A stretch of DNA of 64,000 nucleotides from Chenopodium formosanum. Its lineage: Eukaryota; Streptophyta; Magnoliopsida; Caryophyllales; Amaranthaceae. The position numbers and the translations under genes were made by a program. Position 1 is the stretch's first letter. Every line of letters begins with the position of its first letter. The notes beneath the pieces are model-generated. The model saw nothing but the letters and a program-made list of their open reading frames with translations, had not been told where the DNA came from and did no database searches. The stretch is from the NCBI GenBank assembly GCA_024500155.1, contig CM044859.1, forward strand, positions 310,001 to 374,000, given 5' to 3'. Below are positions 21,911 to 35,322 of the stretch, one piece after another.

Positions 21911-23149
21911 AGAATTGAAGCTTGTTGAGTTAAAATTTTGCAGCTAATTGTTGTAATTTGAGCTTTAAAGCTTTAGTAGGGAGTGAATTTGGGGAGGAGA
22001 TTGAAGATTTGTAACGGCAGTTAAAGAGCACACGTGTTGATGAATGCTTACTTCAACATTAATTGTTTTTGGAATCAAATTCTAATTATCTTGTGGTGAA
22101 TGTTCAATCAACGTTTATTGTCTCTCTTCAACCAACTTCATTAAGTGATATGTAGTTCATTTGGATAACACGGGTGTTACACATAGAGATTAAGGGATGT
22201 TAATAATGGGTCTGATAATAAGTTCAGTTCAACTTTAATAAGTTCAGTTCAATTCAGTTCAGCTCTAAATAAGTTTAGTTCAGTTCAGCTCAGCTCAATT
22301 CAGTCAATGAGAATAATCCCCAAGTGAGTACGAAAATTAGTAAGGATGTTAATGGGACATATCAAGTGGGTATTAAATGAGGATGAATATCCAATTAGAT
22401 GGTGCCCATGTTGAATCGAGACTATGATAATGGATTGAGTTTTGTACTTAATAGGGCGAACAAAGAAAATGACTTTTGTATCCATTATGGCACACTGTGT
22501 GCGATAACTTGGGAGGAGAGGATGAGATGAAAATTTTAGGTGAAGATAGAAATAGAGGAATCATTATCTGATACCACTCACCACATTGATATCTCTGATA
22601 TCAAGGATGAAAATTTGGTGATTAAAAAATAAGACAAATTAAAATCATTAGTTATGAATATATCTGCAAACTAAAATTACAGTGCACTTGTACTTATGCA
22701 ACTTTGAAGTGACACTTTTTCTATAAGCAATCCTATATTTTTAGGAGGTAAATAAAAAGTGTATGTTTGACATCTATATGCCAAATCTTCTAGTAAAAAT
22801 TAAATGAAAGTGCTAATAAAAGTATAGTATTGTAGTATGAAATTCAACGGCACTAGTGCTATTCCAAGCTTGCGTCGTTGTTAGGCTTGAATCTACTAAT
22901 CTACTATATATAGTCGTGAAAAGCTTGTAAATCGATCAATTGAGTCACCGTATTTGTCTTTCTCAAATGTTTTGTGAATTACATTTATACATTTTGGTTT
23001 TTCATATCCATTTGTGATTCTATAAGCAACATTATTTTTAAATACTTCATATACAACATTTGGCTCGAATCCATGAAACAATTGCTACACTTAACTAAGA
23101 TGTTGGCCTTCTCATCTTTCTGCTCTCCCAAAGACCAATATGGAAAGCT
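21911..23149. other. Intergenic, upstream of the peroxidase gene
   Basis: Contains the promoter side of the minus-strand peroxidase gene and a short TTCAG-type remnant. No coding feature is supported. Confidence 0.5.
22221..22306. repeat. Degenerate TTCAG array
   Basis: Scattered TTCAGTTCAG units with AT-rich spacers, like the arrays inside the Tourist-like element at 4312-5349. The terminal inverted repeats of that element are not visible here, so this is a remnant or an independent expansion. Confidence 0.7.
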
Positions 23150-23208
23150 TTACACCCACCCCCCCCCCCCCCCCCCCAAAAAAAAAAAAAAAAAAAGAAA
23201 AAAAAAAC
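23150..23208 (+). repeat. Poly-C/poly-A compound tract
   Basis: TTTACACCCA runs into about 19 C and then about 30 A interrupted once by G. Confidence 0.92.
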
Positions 23209-23346
23209 TAATGCGGAGAACTAATAAAAGAGATGTGCCCAGTTAATTCCCAAGATAAGTTATTTATCTGGGGATATAATCGTCTTTTCAAGTACTAGTG
23301 GAGGGACACATGCGTCTTTTCATATACTAGTTGAGGACTTGAGGGT

Positions 23347-23615
23347 AGAGGTGATCAATGGGCGGGCCGGACCGGGGTCAGGCCAAGCTTTGGGCCAGAA
23401 AACGTGCGCCCAAACTAGTCGGGCCATATGGACTTTTCGGGCCAATTTCGGGTCGGGCAAAAAAAAAATCAACTTAAAATGCAAAAAAATCCATTTCCCA
23501 AACCCGTCCAAACTTTTTTAAAAATCGGGTCGGGCCCGACCCGATTTTGGATCTGCCTAAAACTCGCCCAAAATCGGGCTTGTGGGCCAGGCTCAGTGTG
23601 ATCAGCCCTAGTCGA
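23347..23615. mobile_element. GC-rich dispersed repeat, possibly hAT-type MITE
   Basis: Begins TAGAGGTGATCA and ends with the near inverse TGATCAGCCCTA. The interior is full of GGGCCGG- and CCCGACCCG-like palindromes on an AT-rich background. Similar GGGTCGGG-rich relics occur near 60940-61170 and 63130-63450. An exact target duplication was not found. Confidence 0.45.
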
Positions 23616-23935
23616 TGGGTACATGTGTAATTTCTTAAATACAAGTTAAAAACAGTAATTGGATAACTCACTAAATATTTTTAAAAAAAAAATCACGCCT
23701 TTTTAATATATTTACATACATGCCACCATATTAACAAAAATTGTTTATTTTACTCCTTCGAGTAATAATGGACAAACATTGAAATTTTGAACACAGATGT
23801 ACGGAATAAATGACTATGCTTTTTCGGGGGTTACTTGGTCAATCAATTCGAGGTCTATAGTGGGATTGGAATTTGAACCCAAAAATGGGCTCATCGACAA
23901 TTAGCCCATAATAAAAAAGAAAGCTCACATCTTCA

Positions 23936-25129
23936 CAACTTTTGCTGCTTCTTCTTCTTGTGAGCTTTTCCAGCAAACATTTTGAAATGTGCAACAACAA
24001 ATGGCGGCAAACTCCGAGGTTAGCTCCTACTTATTCACCTTCAACCTCTCTCTCTTCTTCTTTACACAGATTATCTCTGATTCTCTCTCTTATAATCTTT
24101 ATAATGCAGGGTTGAAACGTTTCGGCAATCTCAATCGACAAATGAGAGCAAAAACAAGACCTATTTTGGGAAATTAGGGTTTTTGGAATTCCCAGAAACC
24201 CCTTTCTTCCTCCACCTCTTTGTGTAGCAGTAGAGGTAAGTCAATGTAAATTATATTTTTGAGTATCCCATTTTTGGTTGATAATTTTGTTGGGCTTTGA
24301 TGATTAAGGTAATTCTTACGCCCAAGATAAAATTTTCACTGTGAATTATTAATTGAAAATGGAGGATTAATTATTGGTTTAGCTAGAAATTAGCATTATG
24401 TAACAACCCTACATAATCAGGCTTGTTGAACGAGTCGGGTCAAGCCTAATCGGGTCAAGTTGGATTCTTTTAATCAACGACATAACATGCATTACAACTT
24501 TACTATTGCATTATTTAATAACTCAAAGTAATGAAGTATGGAGTATAATTTTTAAAGAATCCCGAATTTAATTGGATTCCTGGATTTTGCATGGTTTGTA
24601 TTCGTTTGAAAATATTGGAGAATCCCAGGAAATGGAGGTCTTGATTCTTGAACCATCCACATTGAAAGAAAGCCTTAATCTTTTTTCCATTGAAGGCTTT
24701 CTTTCTATGGTTTAGTTCTGAACCTGCATTTGGTATTCTCCTACCCTTTTTTTTTTATTTTATTTTATTTTATTATTTTTAACTTTTATTTCTGTCACCC
24801 AATATCAATATTGAAGTTATACTAGGTTGTTTCATTTCTCTTTTTCACTATTTATTTGATTATGTAGTGTACGAAATCATGTTATAAATTGCCAGATTTG
24901 ATGTGGGGTTTCAGTTTTTTGTATGGGAATTGCAGTTTGTTCATGTTTTACTCATTTTTGTTGAATGGGGTAATGTTTAGAAATTATTATGCATTTGGAT
25001 GAATCGAATATGTTTAGAAACACCAGATTTGATGTGGGGTTTTCAATTATTTCTGGAATTTACAAGTTCTGCACTTCTGCTAAGTGGAAGCTAGAATGGT
25101 TCTAGTGAATATCATAAAAATTGGTTATT
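23936..25129 (+). other. Possible 5' leader exons, non-coding or decayed
   Basis: A CT-rich leader-like stretch (CTTCTTCTTCTTG) is followed by ATGGCGGCAAACTCCGAG and a possible donor GTTAGC. A second candidate exon lies at about 24110-24236, ending before GTAAGT. Splicing these gives a stop within two codons, so no protein is supported. It could be the leader of the dead PPR gene far downstream, or a long non-coding RNA. Confidence 0.25.
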
Positions 25130-28059
25130 AACTTATTAATGCCCTAATTCTTGGTGGGTCACTTAAATAATGTGCATCTGCTGTAAATATGGGCAAAAAC
25201 TAAAGTTGTTGGGTAGTAATGGATATTGCAGTAGTGTGGCAATCCTCAATTTGAACCAACATACATACATTTGTCCTCTGGGTAAGATTTATAGCTCTTG
25301 TGGTTTGTTTGATTAAAAGTTTTGATCAATGATCTTGGTTTGTGGCAGGCAAGGTTGCATACATCTTAATTTTGAGTTACATGATATCCATTGTTGTTGT
25401 TACTTTGATGGGAAGATTTTGTTAAAGGTATATATATTTGTTGTCCATGGGACGGCGGGCTGCAATGTCGCACACTCGTGTAGTAATGGACAAACATTGA
25501 AATGTTGGTTTTTATTTGGACTTCCTGTGTAGTATACTCAGGATGCCTTTTTGGACCTAAGAACATATGAAACTATGACTAGAACCATTTCATAGCATGG
25601 TTTTTATTGGAGTTATTTAAAAACATTTAACTAATAGGTGGTGATGTTTCTGCAATGATAGTTGTTTGTTTTGTAATTGAGTTCAGTGAAGTAAAGAGTT
25701 GGTGCATAAGGTTCTTGCATTAGACTATTTGAGTTTGAGAGACATCAAAGGAATTGTGGAGCTTATAATGTGCTATTTCGGCGTTAGATTGTTGGTGATG
25801 TGATTGCAATGTTTTTACTTTGTTTGTTTTGCTTGGATAAGTGGTTGTTTTATTGAGAATTCTCTTCTGATGGTAGTGTAAGGCCTATTACAACTTAGCA
25901 TAGAGTAATGCGTGGGTTTTGATCAGGATTCTTAAGTAGAAACCTCATCCATGGCCTATTTACAAATTTTACATGCTAGCTACAAGTGAATTAAATTATG
26001 CACATATACTGCTTATTTGGATTATATGATTTTATGTGTACACATTGTTTAACAGATTTTATCTACTAGTTCACAGGGGACAAGAATTACCATTCATGGT
26101 GTGTGGTCACAATGAATTGATGACTAGTTGATGACAGAATCTCGTTATTGGTATTGAACTAGATTCATGGTTTTTTCCTCTTAACCTGGTCACTAGGATA
26201 GTAATTGTTTCTTTGTTTGAGTACCCATTAACTGGAGTAACTAGCTAGCCATATAGTTTTATATGTATGTTTAAGAGGGCGAATTCATTATTTGGAGAGA
26301 CCGTATGGAGCCTACATACATGTATATCCCCCGAAAGATTGTCTACCATATGTGATGACAATTTACAAGATGGACAGTCTTCCTGCGATATTGATAGCTT
26401 TTGTTTCGGACTGGGTGTATTATAATTGTGATCTCAATTATGGCATACATATGCGCCATTATATTAAAAATAAGCAGTAGTTGATTGCACCCTAGAATGG
26501 ATTTGAAAGTTTATGTAAGGCTATTTTAGTCCTAATTCTTGGTGGATCACTTAAAAAATGTGTTTTTGCTGTAAATATGGACGAACATCAAAGTTTTTGA
26601 GTAGTAATGGGTATTGCACTAGTGTGGCAATTGTCAATAATAACCAACATATACACATTCGCCGACTGGCTAAGATTTGAAGGTCTTATGGTTTCATTGA
26701 TTTACTAGCTTTAAACAAGTTCTTGATTTTGTGATAGGCAAGGTTGCATACATCTTGACCTCCCTAGACTGGTTACTTTTTAGTTGCATGATATCCATTG
26801 CTGTTGCCAAGTTGTGTAGATTTGTTGTCCATGGTACGGCGGGGTGTGATGTCGCATACTTGTGTAATGATGGACAAATATTGAAGTGTTGGATTTTGTG
26901 AGGACTTCTTGTGTAGTTCACAGGATGGCCTCAAGGGACCTACGAACATGAATGAGGGATGACTAGAAACTGCTTCTATATTTTCATGTCAATGTTTTTA
27001 CTACTGCTAATTAAAAGTCTTGACTTAATTACTTGTGATGTTTTTGCAATTGTCATAGTTTGTATATCTTAGTAATTGAGTTCAATGATACAAAGGGGTG
27101 GTGCATAAAATTTTTGTATTGGAGGTTGAGGGACATCAAAGGAAGTTTGGGAGCTTATAATGTGATTATCGCATTAGGTTCTTACCTTCTTGGTGTTGTG
27201 ATTGCAATGATTGTAAAGTTTGTGTTTGTTTCATTTGGTGATCTTTAAATTACATATTAATGAAAAATCTAAATCGATTAGTTTGTCCATGGGGGGGTTC
27301 TATCAATTTTATGTGGTTACAGGACATATAATCTGTTCTTTCTACAAATAACACGCATACACTATTTGCTAACAACAGGGAGAGAATAATAGCTTATATC
27401 TAATTCATGACTACAACATGTCCTTTAAGTGTTTGATATATCAACAAAAGTTGGATTTATGACTTCCTCTTATATGTAGGTGGAGTTGACTGTTTTTACT
27501 AAGCATCCAGTTAATCTCATCTCATGGTAGTGTACTTATGCTTGTGTCACATATTGGCATAGAGTAATGCATGGGTATTTAAGTGGGCTCCTTGAGTAGA
27601 AAGCTCATGCAAGGCCTACATACACACTACCTATGAATATTATACGAACTAGATGATAATTGCAATTTTTGTAAGTGAATTTGTGCATATGAAGCGCCTA
27701 TTCTGGTTCATTTCATTGGATTATATATTATTTTACATGTATGCATAATTGACATGCATAACTTCAAGGTTTTAACTGAATTCATGTAGTAGCTCACCGG
27801 GGAGGAGAACTATATACCATTCATGGTGTGTGATAACGATGAATCGGTAACTAGTTGGTAATAGATCTCATTATTGATTTGAATAAGGTTAATGGGTTTA
27901 ACCTGTTATCCTGATCACAAGGGTGGTATTTGTTTCTTTGTTTGAGTATTAGTTGATTGGTAACTGGCCAAAAAGTTTATGTGGATGTTTAAGTGGGCTA
28001 AGCATTATTCGGAGAGCCCAAATGGAGCCTACGCACAGGTATATTCCCCCCCACCCCAC

Positions 28060-28096
<37 letters not shown>

Positions 28097-29960
28097 GTGT
28101 ATTATCTGAGATGATTAATTTACAAATAAAATTAGCTTCATGGAGCAAGGGTATCATTGTCAGTTTCTATCTCAGAATGGGTTTATTATAAATGTGAACT
28201 CGAGTATGGTAAATTTATATCATACTCTAAATAAGAATTAGCAAATTGCAGCCTAGAATGGATTTGAAAATTTGCAATAAGGTTATTTTAGTCCTAATTC
28301 TTGGTGGATCACTTAAATAATGTGTGTTTGCTGTAAATATGGACATACACCAACGTTGTTGGGTAATAATGGGTATTGCACTAGTGTAGCAATCCTCAAT
28401 AATAACCAACATACACATAGTTGCCTATTGGGAGGATTTAATGCTCTTATTGGTCATGTGACTGAATTATTTAAATAATAGTCTTGATATTGTGATGGGA
28501 AAGGTTGCATAGATCTTAATTCCTAAGGCCTCTTAATTTTGTGTCTCATGAAATGCCTTGCTGTTGTCTTTGCTTTGATGGGAAGGCTATATTAGAGATG
28601 TGTATCTCTGTTGTCCATGTACAGTGGGTTGCAATGTCATGCTTTACTTAAGAAATCGGATTAACATTGAATTGTTTGGTTTTTGTGTAGCATGTTAACA
28701 AGGTGCCCATGTAGACTATACTAACATGGATATTTAGAAAAAGGATAACTAGAAACTTCTTTATTGTCGAATTTTCAGTGGTTCAAAAAGCATTAGATAT
28801 TTTATCTGGTGATTTCTGCAATGATTTGTGTGAGTATATTTCAATTAAATCATATGATACAAAGGAGTGGTGCATAAAGTTAATGTGTTAAGAGCTAGAA
28901 TGACACTGGAAGAATTGCGGGTGAAAGTTTCATCTCATTTGAATGACCTTTAGAATAAACTAGCATGAAGTATCTTAATCCATTATTATTGGTTGTCTTT
29001 CGAAAGGGTGTGGAGGGGGGAGGGTAAGGGGACTATTAGTGGTTTCAGGACTTATACGGTATTCTTTCAGCAGAAGGCACCCATGTACTAAATCAGGAAG
29101 AGGAAACCTAATGAATTTGTGACTGGATGATTTACAACAATTCCCTTTGAGCATTCAATTAACATTAATGACTGCCTCACATACCAACAAAAAATAAATT
29201 AATGACTTCTTTAGTGTGTGGCTGGGGGTGAGGAATGGTGGTTTTTCTATCAATAATCTCAGCCTCTATACATTTAAATGGTATCATTCTAGTGCTCTTG
29301 CTACAGTTTAACAAAGGTAAACTCATTCCGGCTTACGTAAGCATACACAGATACACTGTGTTGTCTGTGTATACTAAAACATAGGTACATACATAATGAC
29401 TCCAATTTTTTGTGAACTCCTGCACAGATGGTGCTTTCTCTGTTTTTGTTTTAGATACTATATAGTTTAGCATGTTCATGTTGTTGACTTGCATAATTGC
29501 ATGGTATTTAAGTTGTAGCAACTTTCATAAACTAGATTACAAAGAGAACTGTTATTTTTGATTTATATTTTCTATGTTTTGATGACTAGTTGGTGAACAT
29601 GATATTATTATTGTGTTTGGAATCTTGAATTAAATCACTGATCTTTTTTCCCCTTTCCAGAGATGATAGCTGTCTCGTTGTAGAGTACCTGATTACTGGA
29701 GCCATGTCCACTCAGAAGGTAGAGAACCTGCACACAGAGTAATATGTGGGTTTTTAAAGTGGGCTACTGGCGTTGTTTTAAGGGATGTATGGGGCCTACA
29801 TACATGTAGACCAATCCCTTTTTACCGGAAAGACTGTCTACTTTATAAGCTGTGATGACAGTTTACGAAATGGACAATCTCTCTGGAGCAAATTTATGGT
29901 TTCTATTTCAGACTGAATTTAAGTAAAAATCTGAACTTGAGTATGGGCGTTTAGCATAGT
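25130..29960 (+). repeat. Diverged tandem triplication of a non-coding unit
   Basis: Three units in the same orientation start at about 25140, 26525 and 28285, each opening with CCTAATTCTTGGTGG. Shared landmarks in order are GCAAGGTTGCATA, TTGTTGTCCATG, GGTGCATAA, AGAGTAATG, TTCATGGTGTGTG and ATGGAGCCTAC. The third unit lacks some of them (no clear TTCATGGTGTGTG) and ends at about 29960. Units are about 1.39, 1.76 and 1.7 kb and differ by many substitutions and indels. No conserved reading frame runs through them; landmark spacing changes by lengths that are not multiples of three. Confidence 0.8.
28046..28094 (+). repeat. Poly-C/poly-A compound tract in unit 2
   Basis: A run of C, CACCCCACC, then about 34 A. 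The corresponding place in unit 1 (about 26328) reads only CCCCCGAAAG, so the tract grew after the units duplicated. Confidence 0.85.
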
Positions 29961-31555
29961 TTAGAGCACCAAAGACTTGCATGTTATCACAATAAAAATG
30001 GAAAGTAGCTAATAGCAGATTGTGTTTAACCTTTCATTCATAGTATATATATATCTACTTTTGTATAAAGGCTATTCCCTGCATATTGTTTAAGCTACAT
30101 TCTATTTTGTTCATGGGACAATTTCACAGGATTCTGGAAAGAGAGATGCTGGCCATAGCTTTGAGAGCTGTGAAAAAGCATTCATCTCCAATCTCCCCCA
30201 TGGCCAGTCAGTGATTGTGCAGAGTCATAATGTTAATAGATGGTTAATATTGTATGCTGTAGCACATGCTATCTGAGACATTACGACTTTACGAGTTGGT
30301 ACATTTGCCCAGGTATGTAAAGCAACTACAACTGGTTGTCTAAAGGCCTTTTGTTGTAATCCAAGACTTAATATGTCTTAATGGGTTGGTACTTTTATCT
30401 TGAAACAAACTGACACTGTTGTCCATCTCACGGCTGGGTACTGAGTACATGCTTCTGCCAATAAAATGGACTGTCAATAACTTGTGGGTATTGAGATGGA
30501 CATTTTTTGAGTTTAGGATGCCCTTGTATTGCCCACATACAGTCACAATTTGTAGATCCCCCTCCCTCAACCTAAATATGGCCATAAAATTCTAGACAGA
30601 GTGTAACCTTAATTGCTAAGAGTCCTCGTCGTCAATAGCTTAGTTGAACTTTTACAAGTTCTAGCCAATTTTTTTGTATGGGGACTGCTAGTTCCAAGGT
30701 CAGTGGTTTAAATTTCATAAGCAGCAAGTGTTTGTGCTGAAGTAATCACATTTACAGTACGTAAACATGACTAATTGTACTGTTGTATGTTTTGGAGCTA
30801 TCTTACCTTGTGATTTTTATTTGCCTACCTTAAAAGATGTAGAACATCTTTGATAGCTATTAAGAAGAACTAAAATGGGTGGACTGTATGCTGTCATTTA
30901 TAGGCTTCACAATGAATGGCATTGCACTCTTCAACCCTTTCTCAATGAAAAGTCAATTATTTTTGTTGTGATTTTCATAAAAACCATGGGTGGCTTTACT
31001 GCAGATATGATATGTATATAGCTCTATTCATTTTTCTTACATGTCTGGTAATTGGGCATTTGAAACTCTTATTAGCTTAGCATGTTTAGTTAAACTGCCC
31101 TTTCTAGCAGCTAAATGTCTGCACCTTGCTTGTTTGCTGCTGCAATGTGTCGAGGATCTAACACTTTTTTGTAGCATAAGATGTCGGGATTGCCCTTTTT
31201 CCTAGAGATAAGTTGATGAGTTTTGTACATCTTTCTGTCTTATCTTGAATATCTTGAATGGAATGAATAAAAATAGCATCTTTCTTGAATTATGTGTCTG
31301 AATTTGTGGCCCTGCTGCTTTATTATCTTCAACAAGTACGACAATGACTTTACTGGTCCGTCTTGAGTTTATAGTTCAGTCTCCTTTGTCATTTTGAAAT
31401 GTCTTGTTCTCCTTGCCGATTTGCTGATTCTTTAGATATTTTCTGGATAATATTTTCTGGTCACACTTTTTTTTTAAAAATTTGTAGATGGGGTTCTTAG
31501 TTCTCTGTGTCACCTGATAAGCTGAGATAAAGCAATCAAGAAACAAATGCAGGAG
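29961..31555. other. Non-coding stretch before the PPR relic
   Basis: No reading frame, RNA gene or repeat boundary could be supported here. Confidence 0.45.
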
Positions 31556-32970
31556 GGGTATGTTAAGTTGGCCTTTTCAACTTTATTTCGTATGAGAGAA
31601 AGCGGAAGTTATCCTGATAACTTCACATTCCCCTTACTACTTGAGGCATCAATTTGACGTTCCCTCTTCATGAGTTCATGCTGTTCATGCCCTTCATGGG
31701 CAAGGGATAAAAAGTGGCATTCACCTGTTAGTGCAGATCTCTCTCTTAAACATGCATTCAACTTTCAAGGATATTCAGCGCTGTTCACCTTGTAGACGGA
31801 GGAGATATATAAAGTGTGCCGCTCGTGATTCATAAGATTCTATAAAGGGTGCATCCAAGGTATTTGAGAAGATACTTTTGAAGAAAACCATTGCCGGGAA
31901 GGCTGGAACTAAGCTTATTTCATTTAATATCATGATCTCCGGACTCCGGGTATGCAAAAGCTGGAGAATTGGAGTTGGCTCAGATTTTTCTTAAATCAGC
32001 CCCTGAAGAAGATGTAGCCTCGTGGAATTTGATGATCTTGGCATGCAAGCTAGCTGGGTGACTGGGTGTATGGAGGAAGCACATATACTATTTGAGAAGG
32101 CACTGAGCAAAATCATCGTTACATAGCCATGCTAAGTGGATACTTGCATATTGAACTTTACACTGATGCTATTGGACTCTTTGATGAAATGAAGGCTCAA
32201 TATTTTAAACCTGACCGCTTAACTGTAGCTGGTGTTTTAGCTGCATGTGCTCATCTGAGTTCCCTTGAACCTGGAGTTGGAGCATCAATCTCATGTCTCC
32301 CAAAGTTACTACTGCATTGATTGAAATGCATGCCAAATTTGGGACCATTAATCGCGCTTTAGTGGTGCTTTGTAACTCTATACTTCTCTAGTAAGGACGT
32401 CTTCTGCTAGAACACAATTATTTCAGGACTTGCTCATAATGGCCATGGTTCTGAAGCACTAAAACTCTTCAATGCAGTGAATTGTGACAACTGACAGCTC
32501 CTTGAATCCTGATGACATAACCTGCACTGCTATACTTAGTGCATGTAGTTATTTAAAATTGATGCTCAACAAAGACTTTGGTATTTCCTCTAAACTGGAA
32601 CACTGTGGTTGCATGGTTGATCTCTTGGGCGACGCCAACTTGCTTAACCAAGCATTGGAACTTGTGGAATCAATGCCATTTTAGCCAGGATCTTAGGCGC
32701 ATTGCTGAGTGCCTGTGTTATTCATCAAGATACCAAGGTAGGCAAGAAAGTTGCAAGACTGATTATGGATAAATGCCGAGGGCTTAGTGATGGGAAGATT
32801 ATGATGATTAATTTGTATGCATCTTTTGGTTAATAGGAAGAGCGGCTAGGTGGAGGGAAATGATGGACGTGAAGGACTGAAGGGGGTGTCAAAACTGCTG
32901 GTTTGTGGCGTCATTGAGCCCAACAGAAAAACGCATAGGTTTTTGGATGGGGAGTCAAGTTAGACTAAAG
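31556..32970 (+). pseudogene. Pentatricopeptide repeat (PPR, PLS/E type) pseudogene
   Basis: PPR proteins bind organellar RNAs; PLS-E members take part in C-to-U editing. Readable pieces in order across changing frames are FSTLFRMRESGSYPDNFTFP, LLLEASI then a stop; VFEKILLKKTIAGKAGTKLI and MISGL; EDVASWNLMI; DAIGLFDEMKAQYFKPDRLT; VAGVLAACAHLSSLEPG; AHNGHGSEALKLF; PDDITCTAILSACS; LEHCGCMVDLLGDANLLNQA and LELVESMP; and an E-motif relic (RWREMMD...VKTAG). There are many frameshifts and stops, so no product is likely. Only about five to six repeats survive. No organelle-targeting start was found. Confidence 0.85.
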
Positions 32971-34951
32971 AGTTCAGGTGGGAGTCTTACAGATTGTCCC
33001 TATGTTATTGTTATTCTTTTGTAACTTTTTCTCAATGTTCAAGTGAAATACTTCTTCCGTCTCTATATATAGTAGTCCGTGTTTATTCCCAAGGTTAGGG
33101 TGTTGGGAAAACTACGAAATCGAAATAGTTACTCCTAAGACTAAGTGAATCATTCACACAGTAGAATGAATATTTGATTGATGACTTTTTAGAGTAATTT
33201 GTTGTGGATAATTCAGCTGATTAAGATCTGAATATGATTTGCCTTTATTTTTTAAGGCCTACTTTTTGCACAAAGGCTCTTTCTTAGCATGATCCTTGAA
33301 AGAAACATTCTAGTTCTGACTCTGACTACAGGGTATACAGCTCACCACTTTTTTTTACTCTTTTTTTTTTCTTTTTTTTTTGGCAATCAGTTTTCAGGTG
33401 CCAGCAAGCCACCTCTTCCTTTTTCTCACATCTCTTTTTATTTGATGTATATAAATTGGCTCTCTTTTTGGATTTTTTTTTTCTAGGACAATTGTTAATC
33501 TTTATTATGGAGTATGAATTACTTGTAAATAAAAAACTCTTTTTATTTTCTAGGATCATATGAAATATTGATGTTGACAAGATTTGTTCCAACAAACCAA
33601 CTCATTGATACCATCCATAAAAGTTTTATACCACGTCATTGATACAATCCATAAACTTTATAAACCCAAACCTAGCTCTTATATTAGCGTATTATATGTG
33701 TAATACTTCATATAATTCAGTAATTATTCTCTACTACTTGTAGAAATCTAAACACGCACTCGACTCATTGGATGCATTAACCGGCGGCTTTTATTATAAG
33801 TGAAATTTTATCATTCAATTATTACTCTCTGATCTATTCTTATTAATTAATCTAAGCACAAACCCAACCCAACCTCATCGACCATAATCGTTTGTATAAT
33901 ACTTCAAATCATTTGATACATTGTGATTATTTTCCAACAAAAAAAAGGTAAAAAAAAGAGAGAATATCCTCGAAAAAGAGAGTAGTCCTAGAAAATTTTA
34001 CATAAACAAAAGCAAACCCAGCAGCCATATCCTCTTCGTTTTCTGGATTGGCCCATTTCACTTTCAATCCTTTTCATCACATCAAATATCCACCAATTAT
34101 TTTATTAATTCCTCATTTCTCAGAAGATAAACTGTAAATCTTTTTCTTAATTTTTTTTTTGTGTTAATTATTGTTTAATCTGCTTTTTTCGAGGGTATAA
34201 TAATGATAGATTAATGGTACTTGTCCTATAAATCTATATACACTAAACTTTTCACTTTCTCTCTCCTAATTTCTGGACTTGATCAACATTTCTAGTAGTC
34301 AAGTAAGTAGTAATATACCCTAGTTTCATTTTCCAATTTATATTTTTATAATAATTTTTTTGACTTTTTGTCTATTTTTCTAACTTTAATCAACTGGGGT
34401 CTGCATAATTCTGTAATTTTAAAGTATAATCAACTGGGGTTTCCATAATTCTATTATTTTTAAGTTTAATTAGCTGGGTTTCTTTAATTCTGCAATGCTT
34501 GGAAATACCCAGTTGTGATTTGCTTTAATGGAGGTTGTTTATGCTTAGATCAGTGAATTTTTTGTGTAATTTGATCTGGGTTTTCTGTAGTGGATCCAAT
34601 TTTGCTGAATTGTGTAATGGGTCGATTTGTTTTGTTGTTCATTCTTGTTTGAGATTGTAGCATAAAATTATTGTTGCTTCCTAATTGTACTGAGAAATTC
34701 TATTTGAAAGAGAGAATAATTGTGTTAGATGCTGTAGAAATTTGGCAACTGGTTGAGTTCCGTGCATACATGTGTTTCTTGATGTTTATAGTTGGCAGTT
34801 AGAAGAAACTTGAGTTTCTTGAGGTATTGGCATTTGGTCGAGTTCGGTGCATGTTTGTGTTTCTTGATGTAGATATTTGGCAATTGGTCCTTCAATTATT
34901 GTGTTTCTTGATGTAAAATTGTACATATTTGGCAATTGGTCGAGTTCAATA
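32971..34951. other. Intergenic and PP2C 5' leader region
   Basis: No coding feature. The part from about 34020 to 34300 is CT-rich and leader-like, and AAG|TAAGT at about 34300 may be the donor of a 5' UTR intron that ends before 35323. Confidence 0.4.
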
Positions 34952-35042
34952 CTCCCTTTATCCCTAATTTACATTTCTACTTCTAGCATTTATTCCTCAC
35001 ATAATGGAGAGAAGTATGAATGTAATTTAGGGACGGAGGGAG
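34952..35042. mobile_element. Stowaway MITE upstream of the PP2C start
   Basis: A 91 bp hairpin with ends CTCCCTTTATCCCTAATTTA and the inverse TAATTTAGGGACGGAGGGAG, flanked by TA (34950-34951 and 35043-35044). It lies about 280 bp before the PP2C ATG, probably inside a 5' UTR intron. Confidence 0.88.
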
Positions 35043-35322
35043 TACATGATTGTATTTCTTGACGTAGATGTTTGGCAATTGGGCTAATTACTGTGTTTCT
35101 TGATGTAATTTAACCTAAATGCTTTTGTTTTGGATAATTACGTGTAATTCTTGGAGCTCTTATCCAGATTTTGGCCTTTTGTTTTTTATTTTAATATTCC
35201 TTTACTTTGCCACAGGTGATACCTTATACTGAGTACTGAGAACTAGATGGTTCTGTAGTTAGTTTTAGGAATTTTTTTGTGTTTGAAGTTTAAGAGTTTT
35301 TTTGTTTGGTTTCAGCTAAAAG

